A stretch of 64,000 nt of DNA from Thalassomonas viridans (GTDB lineage: Bacteria; Pseudomonadota; Gammaproteobacteria; Enterobacterales; Alteromonadaceae), in the NCBI RefSeq assembly GCF_000948985.2, contig NZ_CP059733.1, positions 2,108,001 through 2,172,000 of the forward strand, written 5' to 3'. How positions within the stretch are numbered: position 1 is the first letter of the stretch; every line of letters begins with the position of its first letter. The position numbers and the translations under genes were made by a program. Shown piece after piece: positions 25,808-34,810 of the stretch. The notes below the pieces were generated by a model that saw only the letters and a list, made by a program, of their open reading frames with translations, was not told the origin of the DNA and ran no database searches.

Positions 25808-26034
25808 ACCTGAACTCGGGTTAAGATGAGCCAGCTAATCCACAAATAACAATGACTTAACCATTATGCTCTTCATTTAATACATAATAATTATTCATCA
25901 TGGCACCAGTGCTGCGCTTTTAATGGTTATCAAGGCAAACTTGCGCACGAATAGCGGGCTATTAGAAGCAAGTTTAACGCCGAGAACCATTAAAAGCGCG
26001 GCGCTGGCTGGTTTAGATTAACCCGAGTTCAGGT
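25808..26034. mobile_element. MITE-like element 2, 227 bp
   Basis: Perfect 17-bp terminal inverted repeats: ACCTGAACTCGGGTTAA (25808-25824) and its reverse complement (26018-26034). A perfect 6-bp direct repeat TCGTTA flanks them (25802-25807 and 26035-26040). A second inverted pair lies inside: GCGCTTTTAATGGTT (25914-25928) and AACCATTAAAAGCGC. There is no coding frame. The right end lies about 115 bp before the SRPBCC gene. Confidence 0.8.
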
Positions 26035-26150
26035 TCGTTATTAACATTTTAAAAATATTAATAAATTTTTTGCTCCTGATGCTAACCTTTCATATAGGAA
26101 AACCGCATGGCCGGAATTTACGCCAACAGCTACATAAGGAGCAGACAAGC

Positions 26151-26549
26151 ATGCGCAGTGTTATATCACAAACCATTACCTTGCCGGCTCCGGCTCAAGA
26201 GTTATTTGAGATGTATTTAGATTCTGCTCGGCATCAGGAAATTACCGGAGCGCCCGTTACCATAGCCAAAGAGCCAGGGGCAGAATTTCGCGCTTTTGAC
26301 GGCGTACTCAGCGGCACAATACTGGTCGTGAGTAGTCCGGATCTCATTGTGCAATCCTGGCGTTCGACAGCGTTTAAAGCGGATGATCCGGATTCAACCC
26401 TGATTCTCAATTTTGTTGCCGATAAAGCGTTTGGCCGGATTAATCTGGTTCATCTGGATGTGCCGAAACATGATTATGATGGCGTAACCCAGGGCTGGGA
26501 AAAGTTTTACTGGACCCCGTGGCGGGAATATTTAAAGGGCAGGGGATAA
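26151..26549 (+). CDS. SRPBCC/AHSA1-like domain protein
   Basis: A 132-residue protein of the START/AHSA1 superfamily (hydrophobic-ligand or stress-related fold): ALYFEM-type N-terminal LPAPAQELFEMYLDSARHQEITG, central FRAFDGVLSGTILVVSSPDLIVQSWRS, and a closing WEKFYWTPWREYL. AAGGAG lies 9 bp before ATG 26151, so the upstream in-frame start at 26070 is rejected. No partner gene adjoins. Confidence 0.8.
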   Translation: MRSVISQTITLPAPAQELFEMYLDSARHQEITGAPVTIAKEPGAEFRAFDGVLSGTILVVSSPDLIVQSWRSTAFKADDPDSTLILNFVADKAFGRINLVHLDVPKHDYDGVTQGWEKFYWTPWREYLKGRG

Positions 26550-26577
26550 TGATTCAGGTTTGGATTACCGGATAAGC

Positions 26578-26620
26578 CCGGACAGTCGATAACTGATAGT
26601 CGTTACTTATAACTGTCCGG
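26578..26620. terminator. Hairpin after the SRPBCC gene
   Basis: CCGGACAGT (26578-26586) and ACTGTCCGG (26612-26620) pair perfectly over 9 bp with a 25-nt loop. No strong T run follows, so its role as a terminator is tentative. Confidence 0.45.
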
Positions 26621-26673
26621 TGCTTTGCTCGGCTTAGTTGTTTACTCCGTCTTAGTTCTGTTAAAAAGTTCTG

Positions 26674-27039
26674 TTAAAAGCCGCTTTCAAAAGAAGCTGT
26701 GGCCGAGGCGGTATCCCAGGTGCCGTCCTGGTAAAGCACGGTTGCTCGTGCGGTGTAGGTTTTATAGGCGCGAATGCTGATGGAACAGGACGAGCCGGAC
26801 ACGCCGCAGCTTGAGGCAGCGCCGCTCCAAATCACCTGGTTGATGGGTTTACCGGTTGAACCGGCAATCCTGAACACCGCCGTGGTTCTCGATTGCCCCC
26901 ACACCACCGCAAAACACTGGTTAGGCGTGAAAGAGTCGTATGCCTGGGTATCCACATAACACTCCATAGTAGCGGCCGATGCATGAGCTGCAACGAATGA
27001 TGAGGCAAGTACCAGGCCTGCGCCGATTAATTTTTTCAT
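26674..27039 (-). CDS. Small secreted protein
   Basis: A 121-residue exported protein: signal peptide MKKLIGAGLVLASSFVAAHA with cleavage near residue 22, preceded by AGGGGAC. The mature part has four cysteines (MECYVD, NQCFAV, SSCGVSGSSC) that could form two disulphides, and a Ser/Thr/Ala-rich beta-type pattern. No family is recognised. It stands alone. Confidence 0.7.
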   Translation of the reverse strand: MKKLIGAGLVLASSFVAAHASAATMECYVDTQAYDSFTPNQCFAVVWGQSRTTAVFRIAGSTGKPINQVIWSGAASSCGVSGSSCSISIRAYKTYTARATVLYQDGTWDTASATASFESGF

Positions 27040-27735
27040 ATGATGTCCCCTAAAGGTAAATAGTGGCATTGCTTTAGTTAGTATCACCCGACCGTTATAG
27101 TCAGGCTCTGTGTTGCCGCCCGGCCGGTGACGGCATGGCGGACAACGAAGCGGTAAGGCTCAAGCCGTAGCCGCTTCATTGGTACTAGTGTCGCTAAAGG
27201 GGAAATGATCTCACCGGCGTTAAAAGAAAATTTATGCCGCCCGGACTCCGGGTCATGCAGAGGCTGAGGAAAATCGGGCTAACTCATAGAAGTAATTACA
27301 AATTTTTTACTGCGAGGCCAAATATCTTGTTTTTTAGCTTAGTGATATAAATAGGTAAATATAGCTTGCCCTGGATGCCGGGGCCTGTGGGTTGGTTAAT
27401 GCTGGAGGTCGTCAATCAGTTTGTTAGTTATATGTCGCCGGACCGGGGAATGGTAGCTATTATGTGCAGAAGGATTATCCCGATGAAATCGGGAGAGAAT
27501 TAGCCGTCAGATATGATGACATTTAGCTGATATTTTTTAGTAGGTGCTGTTAATCGTTAATCTGTACCGGTTCTTTGAATTCAGACAGCAGCCTGGGAAA
27601 GGCTGATACCTGGAAAATCTGTTTTGCCGGCTAACAACAATGAAATTTGCTGAAATGGAATGACTTGGTTTTGACCATGGCAGTAGTTTATAGAAGTCTT
27701 ATGCCGCCATCCGTGAACACTGCAGGTTTTTTTGA
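27040..27735. other. Long intergenic region, no gene seen
   Basis: About 700 bp with no supported frame on either strand. It contains a hairpin built on GAAGCGG (27147-27153) and CCGCTTC (27171-27177). The sequence may include decayed coding material, but nothing recognisable. Confidence 0.5.
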
Positions 27736-28737
27736 TTAATTGCGGTTTCTACTTCTGCTTCTTTCCCTTTTACGTACCGTTCCGCGAGGGTTTCTATCTC
27801 GTCCTGTCCATATTCTTGGCTCATCAGGGAATTCCCTTTCTTCCGAGCGTGTCCGTTCTACACGTTCGGATAGATCTGACCTGGCCTTAATGCCGGCCTG
27901 TGCTGAGGTCAGTTTTTTCGTTTTTGTCAGTTTTTTTGGGAACCCTCTTCCTTGAGCCAGGGTCAGCGAAGCCAGGTGGCGCCTGCGCCTCCTATGCTCA
28001 CTCGCGGTTCTGCATTGTTCTAGAATAATAGCCTCCTTTAATTCTGTCTCGATATAAGCTTGCATACTTCTCGATTCCATCAGCGTTTGGCTGATAAAGC
28101 CGGCCCAGCCAATTTCCCCGGCTCCGGGAAGTATCGGAGGATAAAAGGCAAAACCACGCTCTTCCTGCGGCGAAAGCAGTTCATCTGCACCTATATCCCG
28201 CAGGGCCATAGTAAAGTGCTTTATCCAAGCCTCCCCCATAACACTGTACTGGATACCTAAAATGGCTTTTATCGGGTCATTATCCGATCCTTTGGAAGAG
28301 TTACAATTGCGGCAGGCGAGCAGCAGGTTATCCAGATCGTTGGAATAGGCATAGGCTGCCCATTTCGTCGGAAACCAGTTAGTGTTGAGCTGTATAAAAA
28401 AACCGTCTTCATAAAGTGCCCGCTGCGCGGCATCTTGGGCGTGGACAGCTAACTGTTCCAGGATTTTTTTAAAAGGCGTGCAGTGCTCAATTGTCAGGTC
28501 GGCAAGGGGTTTGAACTGGCCGCAAAGAAAGCACATACATAGGTTACGCACCCCTTCGCCCATAGGATATGCCAGGTTGTAATCTTTTGCAGTGTTAAAA
28601 ATAGAGTTTTTCATGCCTGAAGCCCAGGGAGGGCGTTTGGCAGAGGTATAGGTATTTTTACTGTTTGTGTCGGCGGCTGGCATGCCTTTGGTTGCTAATG
28701 CCGTTGCCGATAAGTTAGGAGTACCTGGAGGCAGCAT
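27736..28737 (-). CDS. HNH endonuclease with basic tail
   Basis: A 333-residue HNH-family nuclease. The core is CFLCGQFKPLADLTIEHCTPFKK (69-91) with C69/C72 and H85, then NLLLACRNCNSSKGSDND (137-154) with C142/C145; the four cysteines suggest a structural zinc. The C-terminal 80 residues are very rich in Arg, Lys, Ser and Glu and end RKRERSRSRNRN, a likely nucleic-acid-binding tail. No restriction, methylase or mobile gene adjoins. No strong Shine-Dalgarno precedes the ATG; Met42 is an alternative. It may be a defence or toxin nuclease or a domesticated enzyme. Confidence 0.8.
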   Translation of the reverse strand: MLPPGTPNLSATALATKGMPAADTNSKNTYTSAKRPPWASGMKNSIFNTAKDYNLAYPMGEGVRNLCMCFLCGQFKPLADLTIEHCTPFKKILEQLAVHAQDAAQRALYEDGFFIQLNTNWFPTKWAAYAYSNDLDNLLLACRNCNSSKGSDNDPIKAILGIQYSVMGEAWIKHFTMALRDIGADELLSPQEERGFAFYPPILPGAGEIGWAGFISQTLMESRSMQAYIETELKEAIILEQCRTASEHRRRRRHLASLTLAQGRGFPKKLTKTKKLTSAQAGIKARSDLSERVERTRSEEREFPDEPRIWTGRDRNPRGTVRKRERSRSRNRN

Positions 28738-28868
28738 AGTAAAAGTTTCTTGCTTAACTTTGCCTAATAAACATAGACGGTTTTAGGACATTTTGTTTTG
28801 TGGTGAAGAAATTATTAGTTTGGATACAGATATCGCAGGAATAACGGATTTCACCCCTGAATCTGAAG

Positions 28869-28973
28869 TCAGAGCAGGCCGGATTTATTGCCGTAAAAAA
28901 TATCTGCCCCCAGGTAGAGCTTGATATTGCTTTCCAGCATATAACTCAGCTTGGTCTGTACCGAGCTATCAAT
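28869..28973 (-). pseudogene. Remnant of an outer-membrane beta-barrel protein
   Basis: A 34-codon open stretch between stops reads IDSSVQTKLSYMLESNIKLY and LGADIFYGNKSGLL, resembling the last strands of outer-membrane proteins of the DUF1302 type (alternating hydrophobic residues, G-D-F-G loop). No start codon or upstream homologous sequence is present. The rest of the 28738-29169 gap shows no gene. It is probably a decayed gene end. Confidence 0.4.
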
Positions 28974-29169
28974 TTAAGTCCAGGCCACATCATATATCAG
29001 GCATTCAAAAACTAATTTACAAGCAACGAAAATATCACATATGCAGATCTTTAAGTTTGTCTTTGTGTTTGGAGTGCGCTTTTAACAAAGTGCTCATTGA
29101 TAAGGCACAGTGTTCAAAGCGCTTTTAGATTGAATAAAATTTAAAATCGAAAGGTCAGCAGCCTCCGGA

Positions 29170-30528
29170 TTATTCCGCCTGCGGTATTTTTAACGTTTGC
29201 CCGACTCGTATGATATTTGAGGTGAGATTATTCGTCTTTTTTAACTCTCTTACCGACACCTTATATTGATGGGCAACAACAGACAGGGATTCGCCCCGGG
29301 CGACTTTATGCTCCGTTACCCTGCTGGCCGCAGTCAAATTGCCGCTGGGCGGGTTTTGGGTAAAGTAAGTATCTACCGCCGTATATATGGCTTTTGCCAA
29401 TTTTTGCTGATGGGCAGAGCTGTTGAGGTTCTTCTCATCTTTCGGGTTGGAGATAAAACCGGTTTCGATCAAAACCGATGGGATATCAGGGGCTTTAAGT
29501 ACTGCCAGGCTTAACCCTTCCGGCTTTTTCTTATGTAGCTTAGTGACCTTTTTTAATTGCTTAAGAACATGGGTAGCAAATTCATAACTACTTTTCATTG
29601 TGTGTTCTTTTTTCATATCCGCAAGGGTAATGGCCAGATTGGTATCTTTGGTTTTTTTAATGGTTTCACCTGCACCGCCCAGGAGCTCAGACTCTTTTTG
29701 ACGATTGGCGATCAAGCGGGCAAATTCAGAGTTTGCCCTTCTTGTCGACTGCACCAACACCGAGGCGCCGCTCGGTTTGGGAGAGGTAAAGGCATCGGCG
29801 TGGATGGAAATTAATAAATCGGCCTTATTTTTACGTGCTAATTTAGGCTTGCGGTCATGCGTAACATAATAGTCGCCTTGGCGGATCATAAAGGCTTTCA
29901 TGCCCGGATGATTATTTATCAGTGCCGCTAATTTCCTGGCGATTTTAAGGGTGACGTGTTTTTCATAACTGCCTTTGGCGCCGATAGAGCCGGGATCATC
30001 GCCGCCATGGCCTGCAACTATGGCAACAACAATATCGCGTTTTGCGTCAGGACTTGTGTTGTCCACGTTTTTAGGGACACGGTTTTTATCATATAAATCG
30101 ATAACTAAACGGTTTCCGTACTGGCCTATCGGCGCTAATGGAAACACGGTTAACTGGTAGTTATCGGCAAGTTCCAAAACGATACGTGTTGAATTTTTAT
30201 TTTTCGGCTTACTTTTTCGTATTCTTTTAATGCGGCGGTCATCTTTAATGATGTTCTGGAAGGAGATAAGCGATCTACTGTCCTTAAAATCAATAACCAA
30301 GCGTTGTGGGGACGACAAACTAAAGTATTTATAATCAGGTTTTTTACTTAAATCGAAAACAACACGGGTGCTTTCCGGCGCGGGCCAGATACGTATGCCG
30401 TTAATGCTGTTAGCCGCATGAGCCTGAAAACAAACACATAAGGTAACGAAGAGTAATAGTTGTTTTAGCGCATAAAACAAAGATGAAGCATAACCAAAAT
30501 TCTTTTTGCTTTTGTTATATGTAATCAA
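29170..30528 (-). CDS. N-acetylmuramoyl-L-alanine amidase with AMIN and LysM domains
   Basis: Periplasmic cell-wall amidase of 452 residues (AmiB/AmiC type) that cleaves the amide between MurNAc and L-Ala during daughter-cell separation. It has a signal region (about 18-38), an AMIN domain (42-148), an Amidase_3 domain (167-388) with zinc ligands H174, E189 and H243 and catalytic E355, and a C-terminal LysM domain (406-448, HKVARGESLSVVAHQYKVS). The usual amiB neighbours (tsaE, mutL) are absent, so this is probably a paralogue. TTG 30528 with AAGGGA is the start. Confidence 0.93.
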   Translation of the reverse strand: MITYNKSKKNFGYASSLFYALKQLLLFVTLCVCFQAHAANSINGIRIWPAPESTRVVFDLSKKPDYKYFSLSSPQRLVIDFKDSRSLISFQNIIKDDRRIKRIRKSKPKNKNSTRIVLELADNYQLTVFPLAPIGQYGNRLVIDLYDKNRVPKNVDNTSPDAKRDIVVAIVAGHGGDDPGSIGAKGSYEKHVTLKIARKLAALINNHPGMKAFMIRQGDYYVTHDRKPKLARKNKADLLISIHADAFTSPKPSGASVLVQSTRRANSEFARLIANRQKESELLGGAGETIKKTKDTNLAITLADMKKEHTMKSSYEFATHVLKQLKKVTKLHKKKPEGLSLAVLKAPDIPSVLIETGFISNPKDEKNLNSSAHQQKLAKAIYTAVDTYFTQNPPSGNLTAASRVTEHKVARGESLSVVAHQYKVSVRELKKTNNLTSNIIRVGQTLKIPQAE

Positions 30529-30573
30529 TGAATTCCCTTAGATAAACTCTAGACTGCAGGTACTGCTAATGCT

Positions 30574-30622
30574 CGCAGCATGGGGGAAAATGGAGACAAA
30601 GTCTTTTTGCCCCATGGCTGCG
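30574..30622. terminator. Hairpin between two minus-strand genes
   Basis: CGCAGCATGGGG (30574-30585) and CCCCATGGCTGCG (30610-30622) pair with one bulge. It lies just after the end of the gene at 30634 (reading leftward) and before the amidase gene, so it may separate their transcripts. Confidence 0.5.
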
Positions 30623-30633
30623 CTTGTTAAATT

Positions 30634-31116
30634 TTAAAACGGCATGCCATTGTTAATTGGCACGGCATATACGTTTTCTCTGGATGTTTGTCCCCGATAA
30701 ACCCTGGCGTGCGCCACTAAAGCTTGCCTGCGGGTTGAATCCTGTTTCCATCTGATAAAGCCATGCCCGGCATCATAAGCCGGTTTTTTAACTATCAGCG
30801 CATAAGACTTATGGGCAGGTATGGTAAATACTGCGGTATTACCTTCAGCATTTTCCGTGTAATCAGACAAATCCGTAGGGTACATGCTGATAACCCCGGT
30901 ATTAATAACATTATTATCTGTGATTATGGTACCGTTTTGCGCATATAAATCTACCTCTACATTTACATCCTTTTCGGTAATATTCGATAAGTAAATATAC
31001 GTATAAAATCCCGTGCCGTCAGTGACAAAATTTGGAATCACGGCACTCCCGCTGGCGGCCAGAACGCTACCAGAGAAAATGAAAGAGGCTAACACGCCAA
31101 TAAATTTTAATTTCAT
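30634..31116 (-). CDS. Secreted hypothetical protein, beta-rich
   Basis: A 160-residue exported protein: signal peptide MKLKFIGVLASFIFSGSVLA (cleavage near 20) and AAGGAA before the ATG. The mature part has alternating beta-type segments (GFYTYIYLSNITEKDVNVEVDLYAQNGTII; NTAVFTIPAHKSYALIVKKP), like bacterial sandwich domains that decorate surfaces, and no cysteine. No family is recognised. It lies upstream of the amidase gene but a hairpin separates them. Confidence 0.7.
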   Translation of the reverse strand: MKLKFIGVLASFIFSGSVLAASGSAVIPNFVTDGTGFYTYIYLSNITEKDVNVEVDLYAQNGTIITDNNVINTGVISMYPTDLSDYTENAEGNTAVFTIPAHKSYALIVKKPAYDAGHGFIRWKQDSTRRQALVAHARVYRGQTSRENVYAVPINNGMPF

Positions 31117-31466
31117 CTTCTATTCCTTATGTGATGAATTCCCAAAAAATTTAACATTATATTACAGAGACGTTTTAGCAATCTCCACCGGGTAACCTTT
31201 ATTTACTTTACATAAATGGCGAATATTTACAATAAAATCAATTTGATGAAACGTTTATAGACTTTGACATCTAATTTTACCTCCTATCCCGGATTGAAAA
31301 TAAAGCTGCCTGATAAGATTGGTATCTGTGTGTGTTTCCAGCCGTATACCAACCGGTGATTTGTATAAAAATGAAAGAAAATTTCCTTTATCCATATTCA
31401 CTCCATATTTCAGATCATTAATGAATAGATTACTAAGGTAAATAGAAAATTAAGCGTGATAAATAA
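31117..31466. other. AT-rich intergenic region, no gene seen
   Basis: About 350 bp between divergent genes, rich in A and T. It must hold promoters for both sides, but no site stands out. Confidence 0.5.
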
Positions 31467-31832
31467 ATGCAAAAAATAATGCTTGTTGAAGACAACCGGG
31501 AAATTTCCGGGCCGCTGATGAAGTTATTGACGGTGAAAGGCTTTATCGCTTCCCTGTGTGAGCGGGGCGACCTGGCGGTGAATGAGATAAAAAAATTCCA
31601 GCCGGACTTGCTTTTGCTGGATGTCAAACTGCCCGGGCTCGATGGTTTTGAAATTTGCCAAAAGGTGCGGCAGTTCTCGCAACTGCCGGTGATCTTTATG
31701 TCGGCCGTGGTCAGTACCGACATGCACATTAAAGCCTTTAAACTCGGGGCGGATGACTTTTTGGATAAGCCTTTTTGTATGTCGGAGTTATTGCTGCGCA
31801 TTAATGCGGTGCTAAAAAGAAGCCACGATTAA
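31467..31832 (+). CDS. Stand-alone receiver-domain response regulator
   Basis: A 121-residue receiver domain only: acidic residues in LVEDN, phospho-acceptor D52 in LLLLDVKLPG, conserved Thr/Ser position in FMSAVV and Lys in DKPF. It ends right after the domain (NAVLKRSHD), where an OmpR-type protein would continue into its DNA-binding part, so it is either a natural CheY-like regulator or a truncated gene. A histidine kinase and a full OmpR-type regulator follow, so it may share or modulate that phosphorelay. Confidence 0.88.
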   Translation: MQKIMLVEDNREISGPLMKLLTVKGFIASLCERGDLAVNEIKKFQPDLLLLDVKLPGLDGFEICQKVRQFSQLPVIFMSAVVSTDMHIKAFKLGADDFLDKPFCMSELLLRINAVLKRSHD

Positions 31833-31979
31833 CCGAAAAAGTTTTTTGTGAATTAAGCAATCAATGTTTTAATAGGCGCTGCCGGATAAAGGGGGAAATT
31901 ATGCGTGTTTATTGTACGCTTTGCCCCTTTTTTCAGGGAACGTCATAGCTATAAGGAAATAACGGGCAGTTTACCTATC

Positions 31980-34094
31980 ATGACTTTTTATCTTAAGAAC
32001 TTCTTGGCTGTTGTTGTCTTTATGTTAAGCCAGACGGTTGTCGCCGCTTCGCAATCGCCGGCGTCACTGGAAAACCGTCTTGAGACACTCACCGGCCAGG
32101 CAAGAATTCCCGTGCTGATCGAGTTAGCCAAGCATTATGTCGACGCCGATCCCGAAAAGGCGAGTACATTGGCGCAAGAAACGCGGCAGCTGCTTGACCG
32201 TTATCCGAATACCTCACAGTCATTGTTGATCAACCACCACCTGGCCACCGCCTATTTTAACCTGGGGGAAACCGAGCAGGCAGCGGCGCTGGTGATTGAA
32301 AACGAAAAGCTGGCCCAGGTTAAGGGCAACCTGGATGAAAAAGCCACGGCGGCTAAAGATATCGCGTATTCCATCATGAATAAGGATGGCAATTATCTAA
32401 AAGCCATCGAATATTTCCAGCAGGCGCTCAAGGATTACCGGGAGCTGGAACATTCTTATGGGATAGGTTTGACCCTGGGCGATATCGGGCTGATGTATTA
32501 TTACAACGGCAATTATGAGCAGGCGCTGGCTTATTATAACCAGGCGCTGGAACAAAGCGGTTACCTGAAAAAGCTGGAAGCCACCCGTACCTACAGCGAT
32601 ATTGCCCAGGTTTATATGCACTATGGCCGTTATCATGAGGCTATTCCCCACTATAACCAGGCCCTGGCCCATGCCCGCCGGTTTGAGCAGCCCTCCTGGG
32701 TTGCCGAGCAGTTGCTCAGCGCCGGCGTCGCTTATTTGATGGACAAAAATAACGATAAGGCCATTGCTTATTTAAATGAGGCGCTGGTGCTGGCAGAAAA
32801 TGCGGATGACAAACACAAGCTGTTTTTCATCAACAAGCGCCTGGGGGAGGCGTACCGCAGCGAGGAAGAATACTCCCGGGCGCTGGAATACCATAACCGT
32901 GCCCTTGTTGCGGCAACGGACATGGACAGCAAAGCCCTGATCATTCAGAGCCAGATCGACCTGGGGATTATTTATTCCTGGCTGGAGCAGTATGAAACCT
33001 CCATGGACTATTACCAGCAGGCTCTGACCATGGCGGTTGAGGTAGACCACCTGGATATGAAGATAGAAGCCCACAAGAATGTTTCCGAGCTTTACAAACA
33101 GTTAAACAACCACGAAAAAGCCTATGAACATCTGGCGGAGCACCATAAATTCAAGGCCCAGCAGACGGCGCAGGCGCACCAGGAGCAGGTCAGCGGCTTG
33201 TCCGATACCTTTAAAACCGAGCAGATCGTTAATGAATTTAAGCTGTTGACCCATCAGGAAGAGCTGGCGCAGCTGAAATTTCAGCACCAGCGGAATTATC
33301 TTCTGGCCGGTTTTATAGCACTGGCGCTGCTGGTGGCCTTCTTTTTCTACCGGCAAAACCAGCAGCGCCGCCTGGTGGGCGAGCGGGCCCTGATGATGTC
33401 GGATCTGGTGGAAAGGAAAAACCAGCTGCTGGCGGATGTTTCCCATGAACTGCGCACACCGCTGACGGTACTGCAGTTAAAGGTGGAAGCGCTGCAGCAT
33501 AACCTGGTTAAGGATGTGCCCGCTTCCTATGACGGCCTGATCGTGAAAATCCGAGAGATCAACCGCCTGATCAGCGATATTTACCAGGTGGCGCAATCGG
33601 ATATCGGCGCGCTGAAACTGGATCTGGCGGAGCACAATTGCCTGGCGACCTTAACCTCGTGGACAGAGGAACTGGCGGAAACGGTGACGGCAAAAGGTTT
33701 TAAGTGGTCGCAAAGTATCGATATCGCGGATGATGTTGATATCTGCTTCGACAAAGACAAGGTTAAACAGGTGATCTGTAACCTGGTAGACAACAGCATG
33801 ACCTATACCGACTTGCCCGGCCAGATAGTATTTGATACCCGGGTGAGAAAAGATCAGCTTGATATCCGTATCCAGGACAGTGCGCCTGGTGTCCGCCAGC
33901 ATGAATTGCCGCTTATTTTTGAGCGCTTATACCGGGTGGAGACATCTCGCAGCCGGGCTACGGGAGGATCGGGATTGGGTCTTTCTATTTGTAAAAGTAT
34001 TATTGAAGCACACAGGGGAACAATTATGTCTTCAGATAGCCATTATAAAGGATTGGCCATCACCATTCATTTGCCATTGAGCCAGGCGGAGTAG
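31980..34094 (+). CDS. TPR-containing sensor histidine kinase
   Basis: Histidine kinase of 705 residues. It has a signal peptide (MTFYLKNFLAVVVFMLSQTVVAA), then about eight tetratricopeptide repeats (about 40-400, for example YSIMNKDGNYLKAIEYFQQALKDY), a membrane span near 440-458 (YLLAGFIALALLVAFFFYR), a HisKA domain with H489 in VSHELRTPL, and a HATPase domain with ICNLVDNSMTY, DSAPGV and GGSGLGLSICKSI. The kinase core is close to the BaeS type. The TPR sensor probably reads a protein partner in the periplasm. The upstream GTG at 31905 is rejected because it would place residues ahead of the signal peptide. Confidence 0.92.
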   Translation: MTFYLKNFLAVVVFMLSQTVVAASQSPASLENRLETLTGQARIPVLIELAKHYVDADPEKASTLAQETRQLLDRYPNTSQSLLINHHLATAYFNLGETEQAAALVIENEKLAQVKGNLDEKATAAKDIAYSIMNKDGNYLKAIEYFQQALKDYRELEHSYGIGLTLGDIGLMYYYNGNYEQALAYYNQALEQSGYLKKLEATRTYSDIAQVYMHYGRYHEAIPHYNQALAHARRFEQPSWVAEQLLSAGVAYLMDKNNDKAIAYLNEALVLAENADDKHKLFFINKRLGEAYRSEEEYSRALEYHNRALVAATDMDSKALIIQSQIDLGIIYSWLEQYETSMDYYQQALTMAVEVDHLDMKIEAHKNVSELYKQLNNHEKAYEHLAEHHKFKAQQTAQAHQEQVSGLSDTFKTEQIVNEFKLLTHQEELAQLKFQHQRNYLLAGFIALALLVAFFFYRQNQQRRLVGERALMMSDLVERKNQLLADVSHELRTPLTVLQLKVEALQHNLVKDVPASYDGLIVKIREINRLISDIYQVAQSDIGALKLDLAEHNCLATLTSWTEELAETVTAKGFKWSQSIDIADDVDICFDKDKVKQVICNLVDNSMTYTDLPGQIVFDTRVRKDQLDIRIQDSAPGVRQHELPLIFERLYRVETSRSRATGGSGLGLSICKSIIEAHRGTIMSSDSHYKGLAITIHLPLSQAE

Positions 34095-34098
34095 CACT

Positions 34099-34770
34099 AT
34101 GGCCGATATTCTTATTGTTGAAGATGATTTAGAAATTGCCGAGAATGTTGCGCTGTTTTTACAGGCCAGCAATTTTACCACCCGTCACCTGGAAACCGGT
34201 GAGCATGTGGTGGCAACCGTTAAGGAAAAAGAGCCGGACCTGATCCTGCTGGATTTGATGCTGCCTGTGATGGACGGCCTGGAATGCTGCAAGCAGATCC
34301 GTACCTTCTCGGATGTGCCTATCGTGATGCTGACGGCAAAAACCCAGGAGATCAGCCGATTGATCGGGCTGGAAGCCGGGGCCGATGATTATATCTGCAA
34401 ACCTTTCAGTGCCCCCGAGCTGGTGCTGCGCATCAAAGCCATATTAAAGCGTACCTTAAAGCAGAAAGTCGAGGTGGTGGATGAAGGCTTAAAGCTGAAC
34501 ATGGACAGCTTCCGCCTCAGTTACCGGGGGCAGGGGATTGAATTGACCCATCTTGAGTTCAACCTGTTTTCCCTGCTGTACCAGCACCCCCAGCGGATTT
34601 ATTCCCGGGCGCAAATCCTTGATTTGGCATACCCGGATATGCGGGATATTTCCGATCGCGCCATCGACAGCCATGTAAAAAACATCCGGCTGAAGGCGAA
34701 AAAAATCGGCCTGGAAACTAATATTATCGAGTCTGTGTACGGCGCGGGTTACCGCTATGTTCAGCCGTAA
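34099..34770 (+). CDS. OmpR/BaeR-like response regulator
   Basis: Response regulator of 223 residues: receiver domain with phospho-acceptor D52 in LILLDLMLPVMDG and Lys in YICKPFSAPEL, and a C-terminal winged helix (LNMDSFRLSYRGQGIELTHLEFNLF to YGAGYRYVQP). It starts 4 bp after the TPR kinase stop and is surely its partner. The pair is similar in core sequence to BaeSR, though the sensor differs. Confidence 0.93.
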   Translation: MADILIVEDDLEIAENVALFLQASNFTTRHLETGEHVVATVKEKEPDLILLDLMLPVMDGLECCKQIRTFSDVPIVMLTAKTQEISRLIGLEAGADDYICKPFSAPELVLRIKAILKRTLKQKVEVVDEGLKLNMDSFRLSYRGQGIELTHLEFNLFSLLYQHPQRIYSRAQILDLAYPDMRDISDRAIDSHVKNIRLKAKKIGLETNIIESVYGAGYRYVQP

Positions 34771-34810
34771 TGTGCAACCGTAAGCGGCTTGTTAGCTGCC
34801 TGAGCCTGGT

